Assembly: GCF_018334155.1 (NCBI RefSeq)
Contig: NZ_JAGXTP010000001.1
Coordinates: 310,001-374,000 of the forward strand
Source of the DNA: Devosia litorisediminis
Lineage (GTDB): Bacteria > Pseudomonadota > Alphaproteobacteria > Rhizobiales > Devosiaceae
Reading direction: 5' to 3'
DNA: 64,000 nucleotides
A program made the position numbers and the translations under genes. The notes beneath the pieces are model-generated. The model was not told where the DNA came from. It saw only the letters and a list, made by a program, of their open reading frames with translations, and ran no database searches. Of the stretch, positions 15,978-23,717 are shown piece after piece. How positions within the stretch are numbered: position 1 is the first letter of the stretch; every line of letters begins with the position of its first letter.

Positions 15978-17116
15978 TCTTCGAGCAGATAGCCACCCGC
16001 GCGGGCAGGCAGGATTTCGTCGCCGACAATCTTGGCAATGGTGGCGCCGCGCCTGACGTATTTGGCGGTGACCATTGAGAGCACAAACCCGTCGGTGCCG
16101 GCCAGAATGGGTTGGCGTGCCATAAAGGCCTCGGGCCCATCCATGGCGATGAGATCGGCGATGGGCTGGCCCTTCTTGACGCGGTCGCCCAGCTCCACCC
16201 GATAGGCGAGCAGGCCCGGTGCCTCGGCACGCAGGACTTCGGTTGCCTCGAATGGGGTCGGAGCGGGTGCTGCAGCGGGTGTGGTCCCGGCATCCGCCGC
16301 AATCAGGCCGCGCCCGGCGAAAAAGCCGAACAGTCCCGCCGCATCGGCCTGACCAAAGCTGTCAAAACTATCGGCGCGCCCGCGATATTCCAGTGTTGCG
16401 GTTTCAGCCGCCGCCGGGATGGGGTGATCCGGATTGGCAAGCTGAGCCTTGCGATAGAGCGATGGGAGCACCTCGTCGAACGAGCCGCCACCGCTGTCCT
16501 CGGCGGTCAGGGTGGCCGCAACCCCCATCCAGTCGGCCAGATCCTGCAGTCCGGGCATCAATTCGGGTGAGGTGAAGATGTGCTTGAGGCTGTGATCATC
16601 GCAGTGCAGGTCGAGCACGATGTCGGCGGTGGTCGCAGACTTCATGACCAGCAGCCGCAATTGCTGGATGGCCGATGCGGGACGCTGGCTGTCGAGCCAA
16701 GCGGCGACGGCGGTGCGGATTGTCTGAATGTTGGCCTTGGGGTCGCTGCCAAGCTTGCCTGCAATGGCGTTGGCTATCTGAGGATAGAGGTCGGGCCAGC
16801 GGCGGTTGTAATTGACGCCCGTTTCAATGTCGTAGCGCCCGACGTGGTTGCGCAGGGCATAGGTGGCCAGGCCCAGCGGGTTGACCGAGGGGTAGATGGT
16901 GAAATGCGCCCTGAGCTGGCCGGCAGCGTCCGCATCGCGCAGTTTTGGCAGCAGGTGGTGCAGCGCCATGGTGCCGGGCTGTTCGTCAGCGTGCAGCGCG
17001 GCCTGGAGGTGTACGCGCGTGGCCGCGTCAGCAGGACCGGCTGTGTACCAATAGAGCGTGGTGGCAGCGCCGGGTGTGTCGCCGCTCAGCGTGGTGGAGT
17101 GCAGTTCAAAAGCCAT
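15974..17116 (-). CDS. Succinylglutamate desuccinylase/aspartoacylase-family deacylase (M14-like)
   Basis: A 380-residue putative zinc-dependent amide hydrolase that removes an acyl group from an N-acyl amino acid. The zinc motif is visible near the N-terminus as ALHADEQPG (His and Glu), with the third ligand in IVLDLHCDDHS near residue 170. The C-terminal ~90 residues form a beta-rich AstE/AspA-type domain with a lipoyl-like repeat (VELGDRVKKGQPIADLIAMDG). It is the last gene of a unit that encodes an amino-acid ABC transporter and a thiamine-binding-fold protein. The imported substrate may therefore be an N-acylated amino acid; this is inference. Confidence 0.82.
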   Translation of the reverse strand: MAFELHSTTLSGDTPGAATTLYWYTAGPADAATRVHLQAALHADEQPGTMALHHLLPKLRDADAAGQLRAHFTIYPSVNPLGLATYALRNHVGRYDIETGVNYNRRWPDLYPQIANAIAGKLGSDPKANIQTIRTAVAAWLDSQRPASAIQQLRLLVMKSATTADIVLDLHCDDHSLKHIFTSPELMPGLQDLADWMGVAATLTAEDSGGGSFDEVLPSLYRKAQLANPDHPIPAAAETATLEYRGRADSFDSFGQADAAGLFGFFAGRGLIAADAGTTPAAAPAPTPFEATEVLRAEAPGLLAYRVELGDRVKKGQPIADLIAMDGPEAFMARQPILAGTDGFVLSMVTAKYVRRGATIAKIVGDEILPARAGGYLLED

Positions 17117-17125
17117 TGGAGTTCT

Positions 17126-17416
17126 CTAAGGAGTGAGGCTGGCGAGCTTGTCGGCCATGGTCTGCGGTTTGTCGGTACGGGTTGAAAACGCCATGGTGCA
17201 GAAAGTGCGCTCGATGCCCATTTCGGTGAGGCGGGCGCAGCAGGCCTCGATCAGCGCACTGACCTGGGCCATCTCGCCCTCGATATTGGTGCCATTGGCA
17301 TGCATGACATGAACCAGGCCAGAGGCCTCGATAATGGTCTGGATTTCCCGGACATAGGTCGAGACAGAGGGCCCCACACCCATGGGGACGATGCAGAAAT
17401 CGGCGATAATCTTCAT
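17126..17416 (-). CDS. MTH1187-family (UPF0045) thiamine-binding-fold protein
   Basis: A 96-residue cytoplasmic protein. It shows the family pattern: an N-terminal FCIVPMGVGPSVSTYV strand-loop, a central VHVMHANGTNIEGEM, and the C-terminal RTDKPQTMADKLASL. Structurally studied members bind thiamine or a pyrimidine precursor in a ferredoxin-like oligomer; the role is unclear. The ATG at 17416 starts the conserved core. The gene begins 4 bases past the stop of the ABC permease gene and ends 9 bases before the deacylase start, so it belongs to the amino-acid transporter operon. Why it is there is not understood. Confidence 0.82.
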   Translation of the reverse strand: MKIIADFCIVPMGVGPSVSTYVREIQTIIEASGLVHVMHANGTNIEGEMAQVSALIEACCARLTEMGIERTFCTMAFSTRTDKPQTMADKLASLTP

Positions 17417-17420
17417 GAGG

Positions 17421-18155
17421 CTAACGCATCCATTTGGGGGCAAAACGCATGCCGGGGGCGGCCGGCATGTGCCGCATAAGGCGCTTATAGATCAGGCCGA
17501 ACAGGAAGAAGATGACCAGCGACACAACTAGGAAATAGAGCGCCGCGACCGAGAAATGCAGGAAGGCATTATAATCGCGTTCGAACAATTCCTTGGCTGT
17601 GATCATCACATCCTTCTGCATGCCGATGACCGGCAAAGCGAAATAAACAATGGCAGTGGCGTGGAACAGGAACACCACCTCGTTGGTATAGGCAGGCCAG
17701 GCCAGCCGGATGAGATTGGGCCAGACGACCTGACGGAATTGCTGGCGCCGGCTCATGCCATAGGCGCAGGCGGCTTCCACCTCGCCGCGCGGCACGGCGC
17801 GCAGGGCGCCATAGAATATTTCGGCGGTATAGGCACTGGTGTTGAGCACCAGAACGAGCGGGCCGATGAACAGCGGGTGCAGCACGAACCATGACACACC
17901 CAGTGGCTTCCAGACCGCCAGGTTGAACGAGAGCGTGAGCGAATAGATCATGAAGAACTGGATGAAGAGCGGTGAGCCGCGAAAGGCGTAGATATAGCCG
18001 CGACTGAGCCGTGAGATCAGCGGATTGTCAGAGGCCTTTCCCAGCGCCAGAAAGATGGCCATCACAAAACCAAGCGGGATGGAGGCGACGGCGAAATAGA
18101 TGTTGAACACCACGGCGGGCGCAAACAGCACGATTTCCTGGAGGAAGCGCTCCAT
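17421..18155 (-). CDS. Polar amino acid ABC transporter permease (HisM/ArtM-like)
   Basis: A 244-residue inner-membrane permease of the His/Glu/Gln family with five to six spans. The ATPase-coupling loop is EVEAACAYGMSRRQQFRQVVWPNLIRLAWPAYTNE, whose EAAxxxG core is intact, and the N-terminal half has YAFRGSPLFIQFFMIYS. Its ATG overlaps the stop of the second permease gene by one base (TAATG), so the two permeases are translated together and probably form the heterodimeric channel. Confidence 0.92.
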   Translation of the reverse strand: MERFLQEIVLFAPAVVFNIYFAVASIPLGFVMAIFLALGKASDNPLISRLSRGYIYAFRGSPLFIQFFMIYSLTLSFNLAVWKPLGVSWFVLHPLFIGPLVLVLNTSAYTAEIFYGALRAVPRGEVEAACAYGMSRRQQFRQVVWPNLIRLAWPAYTNEVVFLFHATAIVYFALPVIGMQKDVMITAKELFERDYNAFLHFSVAALYFLVVSLVIFFLFGLIYKRLMRHMPAAPGMRFAPKWMR

Positions 18156-18964
18156 TATCTGGCCTCGTTGAGAATGCCGCGACCGGCGCGGTTCATGAGT
18201 GCACCGAAAGCCTTCTCGGAGACCAGCGTGACCAGAATATAGAAAACGAACAGCACCAGATAATAGCGCCAGCGCCAGTCCTCATGTACCAGACCAACGG
18301 TGGGCAGGAAATTCGGCGCGCCCAGGCGATCGGCCCAGAGCACGATGTCAGCGATCTGCAGCAGTGAGAGCAGCGAGGTTGCCTTGACGATCAGCATCCA
18401 GACATTGGACAGGCCGGGCAGGGCGTAAACCCACATCTGGCGGATATGGACGCGCCACATTACCTGGGCCAGGGACATGCCATAGGCGCGAGCGGCTTCC
18501 AGCTGGCCTTTGGGCACTGCGCGCATGGCGCCGTGAATGACATTGGTGGCGAAGGCGCCATAGACGATGCCCAGCGAGACCGAGGCCAGGATCAGATATT
18601 CAGGGGTGCCCAGAAACCAGTTGGCTTCCTTGCAGGGCGGCCAGGCCGCTGATTGCAGAGCGATTGCCTCGGGGGAGCAGACCTGTGTGGCCAGAAACCA
18701 CTCAACGGCCTGTTCGAAGGCGAGCGGGAAGAACAGAAAGAACAAGACGTCGGGGACGCCGCGGACGATGGATGAGTAGGTCGAACCGATCAGGCGCAGG
18801 GGCCAGAACCGCGAATTCTTCAGGGTCGCGCCGATCAGGCCGAAGACCACGGCGAGCGTGCCGCCAAAGAGTGCTGCAAAAATGGTGAACTGAAAGCTGG
18901 CGTACCAGGTCAGATGCTTGCCGTTGGTGAGATAGTCCAGCCAGAAGGCGATGTCGTCGCTCAT
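18155..18964 (-). CDS. Polar amino acid ABC transporter permease (HisQ-like)
   Basis: A 269-residue partner permease. It shows SIVRGVPDVLFFLFFPLAFE in the first half and the coupling loop QLEAARAYGMSLAQVMWRVHIRQMWVYALPGLSN. An insertion of about 35 residues between spans two and three (ATQVCSPEAIALQSAAWPP, with two Cys) is longer than usual and probably faces the periplasm. It follows the binding-protein gene after a hairpin and overlaps the next permease start. Confidence 0.9.
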   Translation of the reverse strand: MSDDIAFWLDYLTNGKHLTWYASFQFTIFAALFGGTLAVVFGLIGATLKNSRFWPLRLIGSTYSSIVRGVPDVLFFLFFPLAFEQAVEWFLATQVCSPEAIALQSAAWPPCKEANWFLGTPEYLILASVSLGIVYGAFATNVIHGAMRAVPKGQLEAARAYGMSLAQVMWRVHIRQMWVYALPGLSNVWMLIVKATSLLSLLQIADIVLWADRLGAPNFLPTVGLVHEDWRWRYYLVLFVFYILVTLVSEKAFGALMNRAGRGILNEAR

Positions 18965-19015
18965 GGGCTGATCCAGCGGGGCATGGAAGGGGGCATGGAT
19001 GGGCTTTCAGAAAAT

Positions 19016-19042
19016 CCGGGGTGGGTGTTGAGCCCACCCCGG
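19016..19042 (-). terminator. Intercistronic hairpin between binding-protein and permease genes
   Basis: CCGGGGTGGG (19016-19025) and CCCACCCCGG (19033-19042) form a perfect 10-bp stem with a 7-base loop. On the minus strand it is followed by ATTTT, so partial termination after the binding-protein gene is likely. Confidence 0.75.
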
Positions 19043-19050
19043 CAAGTGCT

Positions 19051-19803
19051 TTAGTCGGCGAAGTACGGGCCACGGCCCTCGAACCACTTGGCGATCAGTT
19101 CGTCGACGGTGCCGTCCTTCTTGAGGGCGGTCAGGGCGTCGTCAAACTTGCCCTTGAGGTCAGCTTCGTCCTTGCGGATGCCGCCACCAACGCCGCTGCC
19201 GATCATCACGTCTTCGCCCACGAATTCGAAAGCGCCGCCGGATGCTGCAACGACGGGCTCAAGATAGGCGCCGTCGGCCAGGATGGTGTCGAGATTGCCA
19301 GCGCCCAGATCAGCCATGGCCTGATCGGCGGTGCCGAAGGAGACGATGGTATTGTTGGCGCCGAGGTTTTCTTCGGCATAGGCAGCCTGGATAGTGCCGC
19401 CCTGAACGCCAACGCGCTTGCCTTCAAGTGCGCTGGGATCAATGCCCGCGCCGGCTGCCGCGATGTACAGCGACGGATCGGGCGGGAAGTAGTTCTGGGT
19501 GAAGTCGATGGTTTCCAGACGTTCTTCGGTAATCGACATACCGGCCATGATCACGTCGTAGTTGCCAGCGAGCAGGTTGGGGATGATGGAGTCCCAATCG
19601 TTGATGATGAACTCGCAGGAAAGTTCGGCCTGTTCGCAGATGGCATTGCCCAGGTCGATTTCGAAGCCAGCGGGTGCGCCGCTATCATCGAGGAAGTTCC
19701 AGGGGGCATAGGCACCCTCGGTGGCAATGCGCACCGTTTCCTGTGCCTGGGCAGTCGTGCCGAGCGCCAGAAGCGCGGCGGCTGTGAGAATGAGCTTCTT
19801 CAT
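19051..19803 (-). CDS. Periplasmic amino acid-binding protein
   Basis: A 250-residue solute-binding protein (SBP_bac_3, Lys/Arg/Orn/His type). The signal peptide MKKLILTAAALLALGTTAQAQ is followed by TVRIATEGAYAPWNFLDDSGAPAGFEIDLG. The ligand site stretch is YDVIMAGMSITEERLETIDFT, with the conserved Arg that binds the alpha-carboxylate. The ATG at 19803 has GGAGA upstream and begins the signal peptide; a longer in-frame start at 19947 lies in the ATPase gene. It is the second gene of the unit ATPase, binding protein, permease, permease, UPF0045, deacylase. Confidence 0.93.
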   Translation of the reverse strand: MKKLILTAAALLALGTTAQAQETVRIATEGAYAPWNFLDDSGAPAGFEIDLGNAICEQAELSCEFIINDWDSIIPNLLAGNYDVIMAGMSITEERLETIDFTQNYFPPDPSLYIAAAGAGIDPSALEGKRVGVQGGTIQAAYAEENLGANNTIVSFGTADQAMADLGAGNLDTILADGAYLEPVVAASGGAFEFVGEDVMIGSGVGGGIRKDEADLKGKFDDALTALKKDGTVDELIAKWFEGRGPYFAD

Positions 19804-19858
19804 CTTGTTTCTCCGTTGAATGTTGCTCTGCGTGTGCCCGTTGACCGGGACTTGTCGC

Positions 19859-20656
19859 CTAGTCGTGGTTGGCGGCATTGAGAAATTGTTTGAGGCGGGC
19901 GGATTTGGTGGCGCTGAAGACCTCGTCGGGGGTGCCTTGCTCTTCAATGGCGCCCTTGTGCAGGAAGATCACGCGATCCGAGACGGATCGGGCAAATTCC
20001 ATGTCGTGGGTGACCAGCACCATGGTGCGGCCTTCGTCAGCCAGCACCTTGATGACGCGCAGCACCTCGACTTCGAGTTCGGGATCGAGTGCCGAGGTCG
20101 GTTCATCAAACAGCATGACGCGCGGATTGATGCACAGGGCGCGCGCGATCGCGGCGCGTTGCTGCTGGCCGCCGGAAAGTTGTGCGGGATAGGCGTCGGC
20201 TTTGGCACCAATGCCGACCTTGTCGAGCATGGCGCGAGCCTCGGTCTCGACCTCGTCGCGCGCGCGCTTCTGGACGATCAACGGCGCTTCCATGACGTTT
20301 TCGAGAATGGTCAGATGGGCCCACAGATTAAAGCTCTGGAACACCATGCCCAGCTCGGAACGAATGCGACGGATCTGTTGCTCGTCGGCAATCTGGCGAT
20401 GCGGATGGGTGCCGCGCAGCTTGATCTCTTCGCCGTCAATGCTGACCACGCCACTGTCGGGTATTTCGAGCATGTTGATACAGCGCAGAAGAGTCGACTT
20501 GCCTGAACCGGACGAGCCGATCAGCGACACGACTTCGCCCTCATTGGCAGTGAACGAAATACCCTTGAGCACTTCAAGCGTGCCGAAGGATTTGTGCAGA
20601 TCGCGGATCGCCACAACTGGCAATTTGTCCGCAACTACAGCGGTAGCTTGCGCCAT
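19859..20656 (-). CDS. Polar amino acid ABC transporter ATPase (HisP/GlnQ type)
   Basis: A 265-residue ATP-binding subunit. It has Walker A (GSSGSGKST), the Q-loop MVFQSFNLWAH, signature LSGGQQQRAAIARAL, Walker B VMLFDEPTSALDP and the H-loop VTHDMEFA. The sequence is closest in style to the histidine/octopine transporter ATPases (insertion KLRGTHPHRQIADEQQ after strand two). The ATG at 20656 was chosen; upstream in-frame codons would add 22 residues not usual in the family. It leads the operon; 56 bases separate it from the binding-protein start. Confidence 0.92.
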   Translation of the reverse strand: MAQATAVVADKLPVVAIRDLHKSFGTLEVLKGISFTANEGEVVSLIGSSGSGKSTLLRCINMLEIPDSGVVSIDGEEIKLRGTHPHRQIADEQQIRRIRSELGMVFQSFNLWAHLTILENVMEAPLIVQKRARDEVETEARAMLDKVGIGAKADAYPAQLSGGQQQRAAIARALCINPRVMLFDEPTSALDPELEVEVLRVIKVLADEGRTMVLVTHDMEFARSVSDRVIFLHKGAIEEQGTPDEVFSATKSARLKQFLNAANHD

Positions 20657-20838
20657 TTTCACCCAATAGCCTGCATAGCGCAGACGTTTCCTGACCGGCG
20701 GTTGCCTTATTGAGACTGGCAATCTTGACCGCCCTCAACAAAAACAGAAGCGGGGCAGATAGCAAGCGCGAATTCGCCGTGGCAGGGCGGTGATCGGTAT
20801 TGTATCGCATGACAATGGCGTCAACGGACGGGCAGGCG

Positions 20839-21648
20839 ATGTTCTTTGTGGTTTCAAAATTGTTCTGGCTGGTCGCACAACCGATCAGTATCTGCGCCCT
20901 GTTGGTGCTGGCGGGCGGTGTGCTGGTGGCATGGCGCCGCGTCCGATGGGGGCTGACGCTTGGCGGGCTCGGGCTGAGCGTTCTGGTGGTGAGTGGATAT
21001 ACCACACTGGGCGCCTTGCTGATCGGACCGCTGGAAAACCGCTTCGAGCGCCCCGCGCAAATGCCGGTTTCGGTATCGACCATCATCGTGCTGGGTGGTT
21101 CTACGGTGGGGCGCGTGAGCGGTGCGCGCGGCGTTTCAGAACTCAACGAAGCAGGCGATCGTCTGGTCGCGGCAGTCTATCTGGCTCAGACCTATCCGGC
21201 GGCCAGAATTGTGCTGAGCGGTGGCACGGGCCTGCTGACGCAGGGTGTCGAGGCCGAGGCGGTGACGTCGGCGCGATTGCTGGCGGATCTTGGGGTGCCG
21301 GCCGATCGGTTGGTGCTTGAGACGGCGTCCCGCAACACGATTGAAAACGCCGATCTGACCCGCGTCATGCTGGGCGAGGTGAATGGGGCAATCATGCTGG
21401 TGACCTCGGCCTTTCATATGCCGCGCTCGGTGGCGCTGTTTGAGAAAGCTGGGCTGGAAGTAATTGCTTGGCCAACGGACTATCGCAGCACCGGCGCGGA
21501 GGGCTTTGGCCTGGACCTGGCCAACCCGGTGTACAATTTTTCCAATACCAGCGTGGCGATCCGGGAGTGGGTCGGCTTGCTGGTTTACGCGGCGACCGGC
21601 CGGATCGACACAGTTTTCCCCGGTCCATCGGTCTCACCTACCACATAA
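20839..21648 (+). CDS. ElyC/YdcF-family (DUF218) envelope protein
   Basis: A 269-residue protein with two N-terminal membrane spans (about 6-30 and 36-58) and a periplasmic DUF218 domain. The domain shows TIIVLGGSTVG, RIVLSGGTG, LETASRNTIENA and MLVTSAFHMPRS, the conserved blocks of ElyC/SanA/YdcF. ElyC affects peptidoglycan and enterobacterial lipid carrier metabolism in E. coli; the biochemical activity is open. The ATG at 20839 aligns with the start of ElyC; in-frame upstream ATGs would add up to 13 hydrophilic residues. It is divergent from the amino-acid ABC operon. Confidence 0.82.
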   Translation: MFFVVSKLFWLVAQPISICALLVLAGGVLVAWRRVRWGLTLGGLGLSVLVVSGYTTLGALLIGPLENRFERPAQMPVSVSTIIVLGGSTVGRVSGARGVSELNEAGDRLVAAVYLAQTYPAARIVLSGGTGLLTQGVEAEAVTSARLLADLGVPADRLVLETASRNTIENADLTRVMLGEVNGAIMLVTSAFHMPRSVALFEKAGLEVIAWPTDYRSTGAEGFGLDLANPVYNFSNTSVAIREWVGLLVYAATGRIDTVFPGPSVSPTT

Positions 21649-21650
21649 GG

Positions 21651-21678
21651 TTCGGCCCCGCCGATGGGCGAGGCCGAA
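21651..21678. terminator. Hairpin between the DUF218 gene and the small DUF1328 gene
   Basis: TTCGGCC (21651-21657) pairs with GGCCGAA (21672-21678) around a GC-rich inner stem. It stands between two converging stop codons; no long T-run follows. Confidence 0.55.
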
Positions 21679-21702
21679 ACAGGGTGTCAGGATGGTCTGT
21701 GG

Positions 21703-21867
21703 CTAAGTGCGGCGAATGAAACCAATGACCAGCGAGATGACCAGGAACGCCAGAAAAAGAAAGAACAGGATCTGGGCGATACCGGCGGACGCGCCGGCAA
21801 TACCACCGAAGCCCAAGATGCCGGCGACCAGTGCGATCACCAGAAAGACGAGTGCATAGTACAGCAT
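21703..21867 (-). CDS. Small DUF1328 (YtjA-type) membrane protein
   Basis: A 54-residue protein, almost entirely hydrophobic, made of two spans joined by a Gly/Ala-rich turn ([19 protein letters not shown]), ending in IRRT. This matches the DUF1328/YtjA family of tiny inner-membrane proteins that are often stress-induced. AGGAG lies upstream of the ATG. A GGAAC-N16-CGTT promoter lies 33-57 bases before the start, so it is very probably a general-stress gene under EcfG. Function is unknown. Confidence 0.85.
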   Translation of the reverse strand: MLYYALVFLVIALVAGILGFGGIAGASAGIAQILFFLFLAFLVISLVIGFIRRT

Positions 21868-21899
21868 GAAAAGCTCCTCTGAATACGTGTTGGTTTTAC

Positions 21900-21924
21900 A
21901 ACGGACGAGGGGTTTTCAGGTTCC
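21900..21924 (-). promoter_or_regulatory. EcfG-type stress promoter for the DUF1328 gene
   Basis: On the minus strand GGAAC (21924-21920) and CGTT (21903-21900) are separated by exactly 16 bases. This is the consensus of sigma EcfG promoters in alphaproteobacteria, and it points at the start at 21867. Confidence 0.85.
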
Positions 21925-21938
21925 GTATAACAGCAAAA

Positions 21939-21960
21939 AGGGCCGGAAAACCGGCCCTTC
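21939..21960. terminator. Terminator after phyR
   Basis: AGGGCCGG (21939-21946) and CCGGCCCT (21951-21958) form a perfect stem with an AAAA loop, preceded by an A-run that becomes the T-run for the minus-strand phyR transcript. Confidence 0.85.
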
Positions 21961-21982
21961 TATTAATGCGTTGGGGTTGGTG

Positions 21983-22777
21983 TCAGGCTGCGGCGCGTGA
22001 GCCCTCATCAAAGAACAGCGCCTGGCTGATCAGTGCCTTGACCATGTCCGGGTTGAACGGCTTGGTGACCAGGAAGGTTGGCTCTGGCCGCTCGCCGGTC
22101 AGCAGGCGTTCCGGGAAGGCGGTGATGAAAATCACCGGCACCGCATGGGTGTTGAGAATGTCGTTGACCGCATCAATGCCAGAGCTGCCATCGGCGAGCT
22201 GAATATCGGCCAGGATCATGCGTGGCTGATGCTTGGCGAACAGGTTGACTGCTTCCTTGTGGGTGCGTGCAACGCAGACGACCTTGTGTCCAAGGCTTTC
22301 AACCAGCTGTTCAATGTCCATGGCGATCAGTGGCTCATCTTCGATGATCATGATCTCGGTGGCGACCTGGCGCGAGATTTCGACGGATGCTTCATCGATG
22401 AGCTTGGCGAAATCGTCTTCGCTCACATCGAGAATTTCGGCGGCCTGCGGGTGGGTGAAGCCTTCAACGGCGACCAGCAGGAAGGCCTGACGTGGGCGGG
22501 GCGACAGATTGGCCAGATTGCTGGCGGCACGCTGTTCCCAAGCATAGCTGGAAATGGGCTCTGGCACCTGCACCGCTGAAGAAGAAAACAGTGCGGAAAA
22601 CAGTTTATAAAGCGCGATGCGATCATTGCTGGCTTCGGGAAAAAGCGAAATGTCGGCGATCAGTGCTTCAAGGGTGGCGGCGACGTAGGCATCGCCGGAG
22701 GTTTGCGACCCGGTTACCGCCCGGGAAAATCGCCGCAGGTAAGGCAGGTGCGGCGCGATCCGCGTGGACAAAGACAT
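21983..22777 (-). CDS. phyR: General stress response anti-anti-sigma regulator
   Basis: PhyR couples stress-sensing kinases to the sigma factor EcfG: when phosphorylated, its sigma-like domain captures the anti-sigma factor NepR. The 264-residue protein has the diagnostic order. A sigma70-like, non-DNA-binding part (residues 1-135, with NLSPRPRQAFLLVAVEGFTHPQAAEIL) is followed by a receiver (EIMIIEDEPLIAMD, phospho-acceptor Asp191 in MILADIQLAD, Lys239). It is transcribed divergently from nepR-ecfG. A perfect GGAAC-N16-CGTT site at 22828-22852 on its strand indicates autoactivation by EcfG. Confidence 0.97.
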   Translation of the reverse strand: MSLSTRIAPHLPYLRRFSRAVTGSQTSGDAYVAATLEALIADISLFPEASNDRIALYKLFSALFSSSAVQVPEPISSYAWEQRAASNLANLSPRPRQAFLLVAVEGFTHPQAAEILDVSEDDFAKLIDEASVEISRQVATEIMIIEDEPLIAMDIEQLVESLGHKVVCVARTHKEAVNLFAKHQPRMILADIQLADGSSGIDAVNDILNTHAVPVIFITAFPERLLTGERPEPTFLVTKPFNPDMVKALISQALFFDEGSRAAA

Positions 22778-22827
22778 ATATCAAACTCCCAGTGACGCTT
22801 TAGGCTCGTGCTTCCACGAATTTACAC

Positions 22828-22852
22828 AACGGGGCGGCAAAACAAAAGTTCC
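22828..22852 (-). promoter_or_regulatory. EcfG-type promoter for phyR
   Basis: GGAAC (22852-22848) - 16 bases - CGTT (22831-22828) on the minus strand, about 50 bases upstream of the phyR start. It matches the EcfG consensus perfectly. Confidence 0.92.
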
Positions 22853-22861
22853 GGCCCTTGC

Positions 22862-22886
22862 GGAACTTTTTTGAATGTGGCGCATT
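22862..22886 (+). promoter_or_regulatory. EcfG-type promoter variant for nepR-ecfG
   Basis: GGAAC (22862-22866), 16 bases, then CATT (22883-22886) in place of CGTT, about 50 bases upstream of nepR. It is back to back with the phyR promoter. The one-base deviation at the -10 element may make it weaker. Confidence 0.7.
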
Positions 22887-22933
22887 GATCAAGCAAATCT
22901 AACGATTCAACCGATCTGACGGTCGCGGTAGGC

Positions 22934-23158
22934 ATGGAAAAGGACAAACTTTTGACCCAGCAACGTATGCGGACGCAGGCGGCGCGGGCAGATGATGGGC
23001 TGGGTCCGAATACGGATATCGGCAATCGTCTGCGGGCGCTTTATGGAGCTGTTCAGGACGAAGGTGTTCCTGATCAGCTTCTCGACCTGCTCGAAAAACT
23101 CGATAGCGCTGAGCAGAACCAGGCAGCCAAAGCCAATTCTTCCAGAGACGGAGAGTAA
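22934..23158 (+). CDS. nepR: Anti-sigma factor NepR
   Basis: A 74-residue helical protein that holds EcfG inactive until phospho-PhyR takes it away. The conserved NepR core is visible as GLGPNTDIGNRLRALYGAVQDEGVPDQLLDLLEKLD, flanked by charged, probably disordered ends; this is the normal size. It lies 4 bases before ecfG, so anti-sigma and sigma are made together. The ATG at 22934 has only a weak ribosome site; a shorter start at an internal ATG is possible but would not affect the core. Confidence 0.93.
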   Translation: MEKDKLLTQQRMRTQAARADDGLGPNTDIGNRLRALYGAVQDEGVPDQLLDLLEKLDSAEQNQAAKANSSRDGE

Positions 23159-23162
23159 CGGC

Positions 23163-23717
23163 ATGACCGCCGAACCGACGTCTTTCAAGCGCGAAATGCT
23201 TGCGACATTGCCCAGCCTGCGCGCTTTCGCCGTGTCGCTGACAGGCAAGCACGACAAGGCCGACGATCTGGTGCAGGACACCGTGATGAAGGCCTGGGCG
23301 AAGCAGACCAGCTTTGAAATGGGCACCAATATCAAGGCTTGGCTCTTCACTATTCTGCGCAATGAATTCTACAGCCAGATGCGCAAGCGGGGCCGTGAAG
23401 TCCAGGATAGCGATGGCGCGTTTACAGAGCGGCTTTCGGTGCATCCAGCTCAATACGGCTCGATGGACATGCAGGACTTCAAAAAGGCGCTGAGCCAGTT
23501 GCCTGACGATCAGCGCGAAGCGGTGATCCTGATTGGTGCCTCGGGCTTCTCCTATGAGGAAGCTGCGGAGATCTGTGATTGCGCTGTGGGCACAATGAAG
23601 AGCCGGGTCAGCCGGGCCCGGACGCGCCTGCAGGACATTCTCAAGATTGTCGGGGAGTCAGACTATGGTCCCGATGCCGTTTCGGCGCAGGTTACGACAC
23701 ACAATCACTCGTTCTAG
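23163..23717 (+). CDS. ecfG: General stress response sigma factor EcfG
   Basis: A 184-residue ECF sigma factor. Region 2 is at about residues 10-80 (LRAFAVSLTGKHDKADDLVQDTVMKAWAKQTSF) and region 4 at about 105-165 (LSQLPDDQREAVILIGASGFSYEEAAEICDCAVGTMKSRVSRARTRL). It belongs to the EcfG group by its NepR/PhyR neighbours and directs transcription from GGAAC-N16/17-CGTT promoters. The ATG at 23163 starts four bases after nepR. Its 3' end overlaps that of the convergent receiver gene by 26 bases, so the two transcripts are antisense to one another there. Confidence 0.96.
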   Translation: MTAEPTSFKREMLATLPSLRAFAVSLTGKHDKADDLVQDTVMKAWAKQTSFEMGTNIKAWLFTILRNEFYSQMRKRGREVQDSDGAFTERLSVHPAQYGSMDMQDFKKALSQLPDDQREAVILIGASGFSYEEAAEICDCAVGTMKSRVSRARTRLQDILKIVGESDYGPDAVSAQVTTHNHSF

